Notes: generated by a model from the sequence alone, not told the origin. Shown: positions 25,592 through 35,090, counted from the first letter of the stretch. The stretch: 46,153 bases of DNA from an uncultured bacterium (GCA_947381965.1 CANCXX010000038.1:1-46153); one strand, 5' to 3'. Numbers and translations are program-made.

Positions 25592-26746
25592 CTATTCTCC
25601 CACATAATATTCTTCCAGTGTCATTTTTCCATCCAGAAAGGCATACAGGTCATCATCAAAAACATAAGTCTCTTCATATTCTTCCGCCAGTGCCCTAGCT
25701 TCTTCCACCCTGCCATTTGCAGTCAGAGCTACAATATAAGTGTCTATCACATATTCTCCTTCCGGATACATATCAAAGGCCTGGGCTGCAAAATCCAGCC
25801 CCTTTTCCAAATTTCCTTCTACAAGCTCCAAGGTGGAAAAGGCTCTTAAAACCGAATAATCCTCTTTATTAATTTTATAAGCATCATCCAGCCACTTGCG
25901 CGCCGACTTAAAATCTCCCTGACGCCGGTAGGAATTGGCAACCTGTGCGTAAGCATCATAATAGTGGGGATCGGTTCTGATGCACTCCACAAAATATGAA
26001 TTCCTTTCATCCTCATCCAGGGACATATACCCCAGATAATAATATAGCAACGCCTGGTCGTAGGCTTTATTCCCTATGTATAATGACATTTCTTCGTTGT
26101 AATCATTGAAAATTGCCTCTATGTCATTCTCATCCTCTACATATGCGTACACGGTTTCCCAGACTTTATCATTTAAATCAAGAGTATCATAATAAATATC
26201 TATCTGCTTTATGTAACCATTAATCTTATTATACTGCCCGTCCGAAACCTCTTTTCCCACCAGGAAACTGTCTATTGCATATGCCGCATAATCATAATAC
26301 CCATATTTCATCCCAATATCTGCCACCCTTATGGCCACATCTTTGTTATCAGGATTTTCCTCCAAAACAGCAAGCAATTTCTCCATTGCCGTAATCACAT
26401 ATCCGTCTTTTGCAAGGCTTTCCGCGCTGGTATAAGATTCCAGCTTTTCAAAGCCCCTTACAGAAGTAAAGAGTGTAAAGGCCATGAGACAAATTACCAC
26501 CACACCAATTATAAAAAAGTAAGGCGGTATTCTTAATTTAATTAATTCCTCCCGACAGTCCCTGCACAATTCAGAATCCGGATTTTCCGTGCGGTCTATC
26601 TGTTTCCGCCTGCACCTCTTACAAAGGTTATAATCCAAATCCGCAAAAGGATTTCCAGTATACCCATAATTACTGTCCTTATACTCTTCTCCGCTTGTCT
26701 GCTGCATATTCTCTTCCTGTACGCCCTTTTGATATTCGTTTTCCAT
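25592..26746 (-). CDS. Zinc-ribbon/TPR membrane protein
   Basis: 384 aa. A short cytoplasmic N-terminus holds a four-Cys zinc ribbon (LCKRCRRKQ ... SELCRDCREEL, about residues 41-65). One transmembrane helix follows (about 75-95, FFIIGVVVICLMAFTLFTS), then about 280 residues of tetratricopeptide-like helical repeats (for example YYDAYAQVANSYRRQGDFKSARKWLDDAYKI). No enzymatic motif. TPR domains bind partner proteins; an adaptor role at the membrane, possibly for the adjoining HEXXH protein, is inferred from the 11-bp spacing only. The leader region carries two copies of the 104-bp dispersed repeat. GGGGGAGG is the ribosome binding site. Confidence 0.75.
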   Translation of the reverse strand: MENEYQKGVQEENMQQTSGEEYKDSNYGYTGNPFADLDYNLCKRCRRKQIDRTENPDSELCRDCREELIKLRIPPYFFIIGVVVICLMAFTLFTSVRGFEKLESYTSAESLAKDGYVITAMEKLLAVLEENPDNKDVAIRVADIGMKYGYYDYAAYAIDSFLVGKEVSDGQYNKINGYIKQIDIYYDTLDLNDKVWETVYAYVEDENDIEAIFNDYNEEMSLYIGNKAYDQALLYYYLGYMSLDEDERNSYFVECIRTDPHYYDAYAQVANSYRRQGDFKSARKWLDDAYKINKEDYSVLRAFSTLELVEGNLEKGLDFAAQAFDMYPEGEYVIDTYIVALTANGRVEEARALAEEYEETYVFDDDLYAFLDGKMTLEEYYVGE

Positions 26747-26758
26747 TGCCTCCCCCTT

Positions 26759-26897
26759 CTATTCCAGTTCCGCTCACGCTCCTCCAAGCTCCTTCTTCCG
26801 GCAGAGGCAATCCGGTCTTCTTCGATGCCCGTATTCCCTCTGGGCGCTTGCCTCCGCTCACGCTATTCCAGTTCCGCTCACGCTCCTCCAAGCGCCC
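26759..26897 (-). repeat. Dispersed leader repeat, tandem copies (104-bp period) at the TPR gene
   Basis: A 31-bp block (ctattccagttccgctcacg...) occurs at 26759-26789 and again at 26863-26893, offset exactly 104 bp. The second block is bracketed by the inverted repeat GGGCGCTTG (26842-26850) / CAAGCGCCC (26889-26897). On the minus strand the element ends in GGAACTGGAATAG just before the ribosome binding site. Confidence 0.75.
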
Positions 26898-26902
26898 ACT
26901 GT

Positions 26903-27466
26903 TTACAACATTTCTTTATTATATACAGCTCTTTCTCCGCCAATAAATTTTCCTCTTGTCCTTGCACATACCAGGTGCGCTTTTCCAATCTTTTTTATTT
27001 CTGTCCGCACAGGTACGGCCACATCCGCAAGGTGCATTCCTATCAGCGTGTCGCCTATATCCATGCCTGCCTGTGCCATGATATGCTCTACAACTGCAGG
27101 ACGGACAAATCTTTTGTAGGCGGTCGTCCCAAAAGAACCGCCTGCTTTGGGCTGGGGAACCACATTTACCATAGGGAGTCTTTCTCTCTTTGCAAGTTCT
27201 TCTTCCACAATAAGCGCCCTGTTCAAATGCTCACAGCACTGGGCCGCCAGATAAATGCCCTGCTTTGAAATCACTTCATAAATTCCCTCAAATACTGCCT
27301 CCGCTGTATCTAAGCTTGAAGCGGTTCCAATCCGCTCACCAACAATTTCACTGGATGAACATCCCACTACCAATATATCCCCTTCGGATAAATGAGACTG
27401 TTCCAGCAGTTCCCCCACAGCCTGCGCTGCACGCTCCTTAACTTCCCTTAAAAATAATTCTTCCAT
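26903..27466 (-). CDS. UPF0340/YwlG family protein
   Basis: 187 aa member of the TIGR01440/UPF0340 (YwlG) family, whose function is not established. Conserved segments recognised: VVGCSSSEIVGERIGTASS, AAQCCEHLNRALIVE, VNVVPQPKAGGSFGTTAY, GMHLADVAVPVR and the basic C-terminus CARTRGKFIGGERAVYN. Several Cys and His residues cluster in the CCEH motif. The start at 27466 is set by GGAGGG upstream. It is preceded by the MCP terminator and followed by the dispersed repeat, so it is probably transcribed alone or through into the TPR gene. Family identification is confident; the role is unknown. Confidence 0.88.
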   Translation of the reverse strand: MEELFLREVKERAAQAVGELLEQSHLSEGDILVVGCSSSEIVGERIGTASSLDTAEAVFEGIYEVISKQGIYLAAQCCEHLNRALIVEEELAKRERLPMVNVVPQPKAGGSFGTTAYKRFVRPAVVEHIMAQAGMDIGDTLIGMHLADVAVPVRTEIKKIGKAHLVCARTRGKFIGGERAVYNKEML

Positions 27467-27483
27467 TTTCCCTCCATGCACAA

Positions 27484-27506
27484 AAAGGCGGTCAAGAACC
27501 GCCTTT
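27484..27506 (-). terminator. MCP terminator
   Basis: AAAGGCGGT-N5-ACCGCCTTT, followed on the minus strand by TTTTTG. It lies just after the chemotaxis receptor gene and before the UPF0340 gene. Confidence 0.85.
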
Positions 27507-27511
27507 CCCTT

Positions 27512-29206
27512 TTATTTCTTTTTAAATTTTGCAACTTTAAATCTTCTGATAAGTCCTTCCAGCGTGGTGGCCTGACCGCTCATTTCCTGACTTGCAGCCG
27601 CACATTCCTGTGAGGTTGCAGAATTGGTCTGTACAACATCGTTAATATTGTTAACTCCCTGATTAATCTGAACAAATGATTCTGCCTGGGCTTCAAGGGC
27701 GTCTGCCACACCATTGACTTCCTCTGTAATAATCTTGGAACCACTGACTACATTCTGGAGCTGCTGGGCTGTTTCATCTGCAATTACCATTCCCTTGCTT
27801 ACCGCCTGCACGGAAGATTCAATAAGCACTGTTGAATCTTTGGCTGCCTCCGCACTTTGGGCGGCTAACACAGATACCTGATCCGCCACAACTGCAAATC
27901 CTTTTCCTGCCTCTCCTGCTCTTGCCGCCTCAATAGAAGCATTAAGCGCAAGAAGATTGGTCTGGGACGCAATGTCATTAATTGTGGCAATAATTTTGCT
28001 GATTTGATTGGAGGACTCATTGATTTCCTTCATAGATGCAACCATCTCGCCCATTTTACCATTACTTATAATAATCTCTTCCCCTACATGTTCCACCCGT
28101 TTGCTGATTTTCTTGGCATTTTCCGCATTTTGTGATACCTGATCTGAAATATTTTCTATGGTGGCGGACAGCTCTTCTACTATACCGGCCTGCTCGGACG
28201 CTCCATCTGCAAGATCCGTAGCGCTTTCCGATACCTGCTGCGCCCCATCCTTCACACTGTCTGCAACCTTCTGGATTCCTTTCACTGTATCCGCCATACT
28301 TTTTTCAAATCCTATAAAGGAGTCCAGTATACCTACAAAATCTCCCTTCCACTCCACAACAGGCGTTACGTCAAAGTTGCCGGAAGAAAACTCTTTCATA
28401 GCCCGCGCAATATCATCCACATATGTGCTCAGTGTGTCTATGGATTTTCTAAGATTGTGGGCAAGGCTTCCAATTTCATCAGATGAATGATAATCCAGTG
28501 AGCTGTGAAGATTGCCTGCCGCCAGTTCACTTGCAGCAACTTCCAGTTCCTTAATCGGTACCGTAATAGACTGGGTAATATATTTCCCGATTTTAGCTGA
28601 TAAAAGGGTTGCCACTATAACAAATACAACCATAAGCACAACACCGCCTACAAATGTGTTCATACTGATTCGTAAGGCATCCTGTTTTAGCTGGTTCGTA
28701 ACGGCATCAATCTGCTCGGAAACACTTACCACTGTCTCCAGTGCAGGGATACATTCATTAAGCATTTTATTATAGGCAGCTTCGTTATTCCCTGCTTCCA
28801 TGTCATTTATTATATCATAGCCAATGTTTCCCCATTTATTCAAGGCATCCGAGTACTGCTGGCAAAGTGAATTATCCACTTTCTCCGTATTTCTTAAAAT
28901 CTCTAATTCATCATTTATTGACAATAAGCGGTTCTCTACTTTCTCCTTATAGCTTGGATATGTACTCTTATCATCATTTAACATCATTTCACGGATATTT
29001 CTGGCTGCTATATTAATATTAATCCTGCAGTCTTTCACAGCTGTATCCGCCCTTTGCGCTCCATTGGCGTAATTCTGCAGATTTTTAAATATTATCACCA
29101 TGCCTATCATGCTGAACAAAGTTGATATTACCATTAATCCAATGACTACACCATAACCGAAATTAAGCTTTTTTTTCATCTTCATCTGATTCAATCTCTT
29201 CAACAT
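27512..29206 (-). CDS. Methyl-accepting chemotaxis protein
   Basis: 564 aa transmembrane receptor. TM1 is at about 16-38 and the extracellular four-helix-bundle ligand domain at about 40-185 ([20 protein letters not shown]). TM2 is at about 188-208 and HAMP at about 210-265 ([20 protein letters not shown]). The cytoplasmic coiled coil carries the highly conserved hairpin tip ([39 protein letters not shown], given here in part), which contacts CheA/CheW. It ends in KKK with no pentapeptide. The ligand is unknown. A GAGGTG site precedes ATG 29206. No che genes are nearby. Confidence 0.95.
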   Translation of the reverse strand: MLKRLNQMKMKKKLNFGYGVVIGLMVISTLFSMIGMVIIFKNLQNYANGAQRADTAVKDCRININIAARNIREMMLNDDKSTYPSYKEKVENRLLSINDELEILRNTEKVDNSLCQQYSDALNKWGNIGYDIINDMEAGNNEAAYNKMLNECIPALETVVSVSEQIDAVTNQLKQDALRISMNTFVGGVVLMVVFVIVATLLSAKIGKYITQSITVPIKELEVAASELAAGNLHSSLDYHSSDEIGSLAHNLRKSIDTLSTYVDDIARAMKEFSSGNFDVTPVVEWKGDFVGILDSFIGFEKSMADTVKGIQKVADSVKDGAQQVSESATDLADGASEQAGIVEELSATIENISDQVSQNAENAKKISKRVEHVGEEIIISNGKMGEMVASMKEINESSNQISKIIATINDIASQTNLLALNASIEAARAGEAGKGFAVVADQVSVLAAQSAEAAKDSTVLIESSVQAVSKGMVIADETAQQLQNVVSGSKIITEEVNGVADALEAQAESFVQINQGVNNINDVVQTNSATSQECAAASQEMSGQATTLEGLIRRFKVAKFKKK

Positions 29207-29562
29207 ACTGACACCTCATCCATTTTATTATTCATACAATAAAAATAATTAACACTTTTTCTTTGTTCCGTCAATAGTTTTTTTGATTTTTTATTTCTTA
29301 TTTTTATATGTACATGAAACCAGGTGCGGTCAACATTTATCAGGCATCCGTTCCAAAATCACCTCAAGCCGTTCCACACGCTGGGCAGTAAAGCCATTCA
29401 GCCAGTTTCTGCAGGGAAGCGCCTCAATTTCTGCTGATGTCATTTTGCGTATATCCTTCTGTCCCCCATTATTTTCCTGTTTTTATTAAAATATCTATGG
29501 AATGTTTCCTAAATCTTTATTAAGATAAAGAAAGCAGACAGCAGACATAGGAGGAAAAATGA
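29207..29562. other. Intergenic region between the MCP and GH2 genes
   Basis: This 356-bp stretch separates two divergently transcribed genes. Its left part (29207-29320) is very A/T-rich and should hold the MCP promoter, though no clean -35/-10 pair is seen. The middle holds a possible 37-codon minus-strand ORF (29330-29443). The right part carries the GH2 leader with its GGAGG site. Confidence 0.6.
29330..29443 (-). CDS. Possible small protein (37 aa) or gene remnant
   Basis: A 37-codon ATG frame reading MTSAEIEALPCRNWLNGF and then TAQRVERLEVILERMPDKC. Its composition looks coding: an amphipathic helix at the end, with Cys at positions 11 and 37. AGAAGGA lies about 10 nt upstream. The frame is open for a further 14 codons upstream without another ATG, so it could also be the C-terminal remnant of a decayed gene. 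I do not recognise it. Confidence 0.4.
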   Translation of the reverse strand: MTSAEIEALPCRNWLNGFTAQRVERLEVILERMPDKC

Positions 29563-31278
29563 ATGAATACAATACCAAGACCGGAACATCCACAGCCCCA
29601 GATGGAAAGAGCGGACTGGATGAATCTGAACGGGGAATGGGACTTTGCATTTGATTTTGGTAACAGCGGAATTGACCGGAAATTATATGAAAAAACTGAA
29701 TTTTCAGAAAAAATTATGGTTCCGTTTTGTCCGGAAAGCAGGCTAAGCGGTGTGGAACATAAGGATTTTATCCCTGCAGTGTGGTATCACCGGACCTTCT
29801 GCATTTCCCCAAACCAATCCCAGAGTAAAATCCTGCTGCATTTTGGCGCAGTGGATTATGAGTGCCATGTATGGATAAACGGCAAAGAAGCCGGACTCCA
29901 TAAAGGCGGCTATTCTTCCTTTCACTTCGATATTACCAGCCTCATAAATGAGGGAGAAAACCACCTCACCGTCTATGCCGGAGATGACACCAGAAGCGGC
30001 AGACAGCCCCGCGGAAAACAGAGCAGCAAGTACGATTCTTCTGGCTGCGATTACACACGGACCACCGGAATCTGGCAGACTGTATGGCTGGAATTTGTAC
30101 CGCAATGCCATATCGAAAAACTGCAGTATTATCCCAACATCGCAGAAGGCACCCTGACCATCAAAGCTCTGACCTGCGGCTGCGGGACGCTTGTGGCAAA
30201 AGCTTCTTATCAGGGACAGGACTGCGGCTGCCAAAGCGTAAAAGTAAACGCCACAGGAGCCATTCTGACTCTGTCTCTCTCCCAGCTCCATCTATGGGAG
30301 GCTGGGGCAGGAAGACTCTATGACCTGGAGCTTACCTTTGGACAGGATAAAGTAAAAAGCTACTTTGGCATGAGGGAAATTAAAGTCGAAGGGGAAAAAG
30401 TCCTTATCAACGGAAAATCCGTTTTTCAAAGACTGGTGCTGGATCAGGGCTTTTACCCGGACGGCGTCTACACTGCGCCCACAGAAGAAGACCTCAGGCA
30501 GGATATTCTGCTGTCCCAAAAGGCTGGCTTTAACGGCGCACGCCTGCACCAAAAGGTATTTGAGCCCAGATTTTTATACCACTGCGACAAGCTGGGATAT
30601 CTGGTTTGGGGGGAACAGGCAAGCTGGGGCATGGATGTAAGCGCACCATCAGGGCTTAAATATTTTCTGCCAGAATGGATGGAAATCCTTGAAAGAGATT
30701 TTAACCATCCCTCTATTGTTGGCTGGTGTCCCTTTAATGAAACCTGGGATTATGAAGGCCGTATGCAGGATAACGACCTGCTGTCGAATGTATACAAAAT
30801 GACAAAGCTTTATGACACCACCCGCCCCTGTATTGACACCAGCGGCAACTACCATGTGCTCACAGATATTTACGACCTCCATGATTACGAACAGGATCCT
30901 GAAATTTTTGCCGCCTCTTATCAGACATTTTCCCAGGGCGGTGAGCTGAAGGATACCCACCCCCACAGACAGACCCCCATAAAAGGCGTTCCCGTATTTA
31001 TCAGCGAATATGGCGGCATCAAATGGGATATCTCAAACCCAAACGAAAAGAACTGGGGTTATGGGCTGTCTCCTGTCACAGAAACAGAATTTATTCAAAG
31101 ATACCGGGGACTTACCAATGTAATATTGGACAATCCGCATATGTTTGGATTCTGCTACACTCAGCTTTATGATGTGGAACAGGAAGTGAACGGCCTGTAT
31201 ACTTATGAACGAAAGGCCAAATTTGACATGGAAATTTTTAGAGGGATTAACAGCCGCAAAGCTGCCATTGAAGATTAA
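29563..31278 (+). CDS. Glycoside hydrolase family 2 enzyme (cytosolic)
   Basis: 571 aa retaining exo-glycosidase of the GH2 (beta-galactosidase/beta-glucuronidase/beta-mannosidase-like) family. The order is a sugar-binding jelly roll (about 1-185; GEWDFAFDFG, HFGAVDYECHVWINGKEAG), an Ig-like domain (about 186-270) and a TIM barrel. The acid/base is E393 in CPFNETWD and the probable nucleophile E482 in FISEYGG. It has no signal peptide, so it cleaves sugars already imported. The barrel ends about 60 residues after the nucleophile, so this is the short three-domain form. Substrate specificity cannot be told from motifs. An AGGAGG site lies upstream and a terminator follows. The neighbours do not suggest a dedicated transporter. 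Confidence 0.9.
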   Translation: MNTIPRPEHPQPQMERADWMNLNGEWDFAFDFGNSGIDRKLYEKTEFSEKIMVPFCPESRLSGVEHKDFIPAVWYHRTFCISPNQSQSKILLHFGAVDYECHVWINGKEAGLHKGGYSSFHFDITSLINEGENHLTVYAGDDTRSGRQPRGKQSSKYDSSGCDYTRTTGIWQTVWLEFVPQCHIEKLQYYPNIAEGTLTIKALTCGCGTLVAKASYQGQDCGCQSVKVNATGAILTLSLSQLHLWEAGAGRLYDLELTFGQDKVKSYFGMREIKVEGEKVLINGKSVFQRLVLDQGFYPDGVYTAPTEEDLRQDILLSQKAGFNGARLHQKVFEPRFLYHCDKLGYLVWGEQASWGMDVSAPSGLKYFLPEWMEILERDFNHPSIVGWCPFNETWDYEGRMQDNDLLSNVYKMTKLYDTTRPCIDTSGNYHVLTDIYDLHDYEQDPEIFAASYQTFSQGGELKDTHPHRQTPIKGVPVFISEYGGIKWDISNPNEKNWGYGLSPVTETEFIQRYRGLTNVILDNPHMFGFCYTQLYDVEQEVNGLYTYERKAKFDMEIFRGINSRKAAIED

Positions 31279-31282
31279 GTTT

Positions 31283-31307
31283 AAGGGGAGATTTTCTCTC
31301 CCCTTTT
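31283..31307 (+). terminator. Terminator after the GH2 gene
   Basis: AAGGGGAGA-N5-TCTCCCCTT followed by TT, 5 nt after the stop codon. A second small stem GTGAA-N7-TTCAC with a T tract follows at about 31319-31344. Confidence 0.75.
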
Positions 31308-31362
31308 CCCCATGTAGCGTGAACCTTTTTTCACACTTTTTTGTCCGATTAGATAAAAATGT

Positions 31363-33351
31363 TTAAATCATACCTTCTTTTATTATCTCATGGTCACGGA
31401 GCACTTTTTCGATTACCGTGCCTTTTATCACACGGAGTATGGGTTTCTTAAGCGCGTTAAGAGGTCCTGGAAGCTCAATCTCCAAAGGAGACTTTCCATC
31501 CATCAGTTTTACACTGCTGTCTAACAACTCCCGGATATCATAAACACTGCCCCAGACCTCCGGCACTCCCCGGTCTATTCCCAAAAGCCCATATACAGCT
31601 TCCATAGCAGTTCTTACCGAATACTCTGTGGTAAACACCGTATCCCTTGGGGTTTCCGCAAACTGACCCAAAAATGCAAAGTTTACACATCCGTCAGGAA
31701 TTACATCCGGACGGTCCCCTTTCGCCCTTGGCATAAAGAACGCCGTAATATAAGGCATCATAGTGGGAACACAGACTGCGCTGTTTTCTGCCAGATCAGG
31801 AATTTCCTCTGTGGGAACGCCTAAATGGTACAGCCATTCCTGGGTAATCTCCTTACCTGTACATTCCTTCATAGGCTTCTTTATAAAATCGCCGGGAACA
31901 TCTGTAAACAGGCCATATACCCACACACATACCTTGTCCTTATCCTGCTCCTTAAACTGCCCCTGCCTGTTGATGGTCCAGCTCATCAGCCAGCTGGAAT
32001 CCATACAGCTTACAATACCTCCTGTTACCACTCTTCCGCTTAAAGGATCACGCTTACAGATATTGGTAATATAGGGCAGAATTTTATCATCCAAAGTTGT
32101 TACTGTTGCAGATTCCCAATTGGTTTTAGCCACATCCGAGCAGAATTTTTCGGGATGTCCAAAGGAAGGGTCCTGCTTTGCAATATTTTTCCATAGGCTC
32201 CAGCATCCGCTGGTTCTCACTTCCGCGTCTCCGTTGGGGGCATGGTTCTGATCCCCATATATTGTTCCTTCTGTACAACTTCCATTGGTCACAAACACAA
32301 GGTCGTTTTCTGTAAGCATAATGCCCTCTTCTACCCCTTTAACCTTACATTCAATGGCCTTTGCCGTCTTTTTGCCATCCTTTATTTCAAAAATAACATT
32401 TGTCACTTCTGTATTAAACTGGAAGTCAACGCCTGCCGCTTCCAAATATTTTTGCATGGGAAGGATCAGTGATTCATACTGATTGTACTTGGTAAACTTA
32501 AGTGCGCTAAAATCTGGCAGCCCTGCAATATGATGGATGAATCTCTGGAAATAAAGCTTCATCTCCAGTGCACTGTGCCAGTTTTCAAATGCAAACATGG
32601 TCCGCCAGTATAACCAGAAGGTAGAGTCAAACACTTCTTCATCAAACACATCCTCTATTGTTTTGTCGTATAAATCTTCATCCTTTGTCATAAACAGCTT
32701 CATAATTTCCATACAGCCCTTCTGACTCAGGTTAAACAATCCATCTGTATGGGCATCCTCCCCCCGGTTTACCGTCGCTCTGCACAGGGAATAGTTAGGG
32801 TCCTCCTTGTTCAGCCAGTAATACTCGTCCAGCACAGATATGCCTGGTGTTTCCAGAGACGGAATACTGCGGAATAAATCCCACAGACATTCAAAATGGT
32901 TTTCCATCTCACGTCCGCCCCGCATTACATAGCCCCTTGTAGGGTCGTTGATGCCATCACATGCTCCTCCTGCAATATCCATTGCCTCCAGAATATGAAT
33001 ATGGGAACCTGGCATTTGCCCGTCACGAACCAGAAAACAGGCTGCTGACAGTGACGCTAATCCGCTGCCGATCAAATATGCGTTTTTATAATCCACTCCC
33101 TCTGGTTTCCTGGGCTTTGCAAAAGCTTCATAATTACCATTGGAATAGTATATCCCCTTACTGTTTTTCTCGTTCTTTCCTCTCTCTGTATTGCGGTACT
33201 CATGCTCTTTTACGGATGTTCCTGTTTTTTTGGCTCCTCCGTCCTTTTCCATTTTCTCCGCCTTTTTGTGATTCTTTGCCGCAATTGCCGCTACGCCTGC
33301 ACCTGCCGCAAGAGCTGCCACGCCAATTCCAATATTCTTTTTACCTGCCAT
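31363..33351 (-). CDS. ohyA: Oleate hydratase
   Basis: 662 aa FAD-dependent hydratase adding water across the cis-9 double bond of oleate/linoleate to give 10-hydroxy acids (MCRA family). Seen: the FAD-binding AYLIGSGLASLSAACFLVRDG, the ILEAMDIAGGACDG motif, the catalytic-region MRGGREMENHFECLWDLF, and FLGQFAETPRDTVFTTEYSVRTAM near the C-terminus. ATG 33351 with AAGGTGG 9 nt upstream is chosen; a TTG frame upstream lacks a site. Compared with typical members it has an extra about 80-residue N-terminus: a Gly/Ala-rich hydrophobic stretch (GIGVAALAAGAGVAAIAA) then Lys-rich sequence, which could act as a membrane anchor. A TetR gene lies directly upstream on the same strand. Confidence 0.95.
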   Translation of the reverse strand: MAGKKNIGIGVAALAAGAGVAAIAAKNHKKAEKMEKDGGAKKTGTSVKEHEYRNTERGKNEKNSKGIYYSNGNYEAFAKPRKPEGVDYKNAYLIGSGLASLSAACFLVRDGQMPGSHIHILEAMDIAGGACDGINDPTRGYVMRGGREMENHFECLWDLFRSIPSLETPGISVLDEYYWLNKEDPNYSLCRATVNRGEDAHTDGLFNLSQKGCMEIMKLFMTKDEDLYDKTIEDVFDEEVFDSTFWLYWRTMFAFENWHSALEMKLYFQRFIHHIAGLPDFSALKFTKYNQYESLILPMQKYLEAAGVDFQFNTEVTNVIFEIKDGKKTAKAIECKVKGVEEGIMLTENDLVFVTNGSCTEGTIYGDQNHAPNGDAEVRTSGCWSLWKNIAKQDPSFGHPEKFCSDVAKTNWESATVTTLDDKILPYITNICKRDPLSGRVVTGGIVSCMDSSWLMSWTINRQGQFKEQDKDKVCVWVYGLFTDVPGDFIKKPMKECTGKEITQEWLYHLGVPTEEIPDLAENSAVCVPTMMPYITAFFMPRAKGDRPDVIPDGCVNFAFLGQFAETPRDTVFTTEYSVRTAMEAVYGLLGIDRGVPEVWGSVYDIRELLDSSVKLMDGKSPLEIELPGPLNALKKPILRVIKGTVIEKVLRDHEIIKEGMI

Positions 33352-33483
33352 ATCAATTTCCACCTTTCTTTTATTCCTGCGGAAAACTTTAAACAAAATT
33401 TTAAACCATTTTATACAGCTATCCGCTTTGTTCTTTGCTTTGATGTCTATATATTATTCCATAAAACTTCAGATTTCTATTTA

Positions 33484-33528
33484 CAAAACAGGCGGAATGA
33501 TAAACTTTTAATCATTCCGCCTGTTTTG
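33484..33528 (-). terminator. Terminator of the TetR gene
   Basis: Perfect 18-bp stem CAAAACAGGCGGAATGAT / ATCATTCCGCCTGTTTTG with a 9-nt loop. The U tract is formed by the stem end on both strands. It separates the TetR gene from oleate hydratase, which therefore needs its own promoter. Confidence 0.85.
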
Positions 33529-33559
33529 ATAAAATCATATTCACTTGTACCATCCTGCC

Positions 33560-34141
33560 TTAAAAGCTGCGTACATCCTGTTTGTTTACCTGCTCAAAGT
33601 TGTGAATAGAATTAGCAATATTTCCATAAAGAGTAATGCTCACTCTTCTCACAATCTCCCTGTAATCGTCTTTCATTCCTCTTCCAATCCAGTCCAGCAT
33701 GATGCCCACAAAAGCATATTTGTAAAATTCTGCAATAAAGGCTTTATCCGCATCCGCCAGGTCACTGCCCATACACTTTTCCTCCACCACATGGGCAATT
33801 AATTCAAAGGTTAGTTTATATAAATAATTTTCAATCTTTTCCCTGCTGACGCACCGGTAAATATTCAAAATAAAAGGCTTATTTTCCATTACCGCCTCAA
33901 ATACCTGCAGCATCCCCTCCTGCCAGGTGTCATAAGTTTTTTTCCCTTGCAGCGCCCGTGTTCCATCCTCCACGCATACCCATTCTGCCAGGTCATAAAT
34001 ATCTTTAAAATGGTAATAAAAAGACATCCGGCTAATGCCGCAGTCTGCCGTCAGGTCATTGATTGTAATCTTGTCCAGGGGCTTTTGCAGCAAAAGTTTT
34101 TTTAATGACGCTTCCAGTGCCAGTTTTGTCGTGTTTGGCAT
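33560..34141 (-). CDS. TetR/AcrR-family regulator
   Basis: 193 aa repressor-type protein. The N-terminal HTH is standard (KITINDLTADCGISRMSFYYHFKDIYDL). The all-helical C-terminus resembles the DhaS/TetR_C ligand-binding type (EFYKYAFVGIMLDWIGRGMKDDYREIVRRV). A GGAGGAAGG site precedes the ATG. It lies 24 bp after cutC and upstream of oleate hydratase, all on one strand. Control of ohyA in response to fatty acids is a reasonable guess from position only; no operator was found by eye. Confidence 0.88.
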   Translation of the reverse strand: MPNTTKLALEASLKKLLLQKPLDKITINDLTADCGISRMSFYYHFKDIYDLAEWVCVEDGTRALQGKKTYDTWQEGMLQVFEAVMENKPFILNIYRCVSREKIENYLYKLTFELIAHVVEEKCMGSDLADADKAFIAEFYKYAFVGIMLDWIGRGMKDDYREIVRRVSITLYGNIANSIHNFEQVNKQDVRSF

Positions 34142-34165
34142 ATTCCTTCCTCCCAGGATAAATTT

Positions 34166-34918
34166 TCAAACTGCCTGCAGCACAGCAGCCGCCTCCGCCA
34201 CAACTTTGGCATCAGTTCTGTAAATACTGAATTCGCTCATCCCCGGAAGCCCCATGGGTACACCCTCTTTACGATATATCATGTCACTGTCTAAAACTTT
34301 TTTGGCTGATAAGTGATAACAGGAAACATCCGTCTGATCCAGAAATTGTCTAATAACCTCCGGCGTCACCCCCGCCCCTGCCATAATCTTTGGTCCTTTT
34401 GTCTCCTTTTGCAATTCGCATAACTGCTTTATTAACGGCATCCCCTTCAGACAGTTGTCTTCCTGCCCCGAAGTCAAAATGGTGTCAATCCCCAGCTCCC
34501 CAGCCTGCCTGTAAGTTTCTGCCGGATCCGCGCACACATCAAAAGCCCTGTGCAGTGTCACCTTCATATCGCCTGCCCTTCCTATCAGCTCTCTCATGTA
34601 TTCCATATGAAGCTTTCCATTCTCCTTAAGGCAGCCAATCACCACACCGTCAGCTCCCGCTTCCCTAAACAGCTCCACCTCTCTTTTTATAACTTCAAAC
34701 TCATGGCGGGTATAAAGGAAATCACCAAAACGGGGCCGCAGCAATACACGGACAGGCGTACTGCAAAATTTTCTTATCTGTTCAAATAATGCAAGACTTG
34801 GAGAAGTGCCTCCTATTACCAGCGACGCACAAAGCTCCAGACGGTCGGCTCCTCCCTCCGCCGCAGCAAGGGCTGACTCCACACTGTCTACACAACATTC
34901 CAAAATGTACTGTTTCAT
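34166..34918 (-). CDS. cutC: CutC family protein
   Basis: 250 aa TIM-barrel protein of the CutC family, named for copper homeostasis although the biochemical function is not settled. Characteristic segments: ECCVDSVESALAAAEGGADRLELCASLVIGGTSPS, VRVLLRPRFGDFLYT, VTLHRAFDVCADP and ILTSGQEDNCLKG. The start at 34918 (MKQYILECC) has AGGAGG upstream; the open frame extends 51 codons further but is not protein-like. It is divergent from the split SpoIID-like gene, and 24 bp from the TetR gene, with which it is probably cotranscribed. Confidence 0.92.
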   Translation of the reverse strand: MKQYILECCVDSVESALAAAEGGADRLELCASLVIGGTSPSLALFEQIRKFCSTPVRVLLRPRFGDFLYTRHEFEVIKREVELFREAGADGVVIGCLKENGKLHMEYMRELIGRAGDMKVTLHRAFDVCADPAETYRQAGELGIDTILTSGQEDNCLKGMPLIKQLCELQKETKGPKIMAGAGVTPEVIRQFLDQTDVSCYHLSAKKVLDSDMIYRKEGVPMGLPGMSEFSIYRTDAKVVAEAAAVLQAV

Positions 34919-35090
34919 ATAAATTCCTCCTGATTTTTCAAACACGCTCTCACAGGCGCAGACATCCGGCCTTTCTTCCTGCCGTCCCCTTCCGGCCCTT
35001 TCGTGTAAATACCATTGAAAAAAATATACCATAAATGATTCAAAAATAAAATCATTTCTATCGAAATACATTGTCTGATCAATAACTGTA

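Noticed and set aside
26596-26891. Two minus-strand frames both starting MEERERNWN
   Set aside because: They come from the tandem 104-bp repeat in the TPR leader and run antiphase into the TPR gene; not independent genes.
26759-26897. CRISPR array
   Set aside because: Only two repeat copies with a 104-bp period, no regular short spacers and no cas genes; the same repeat occurs at other gene leaders.
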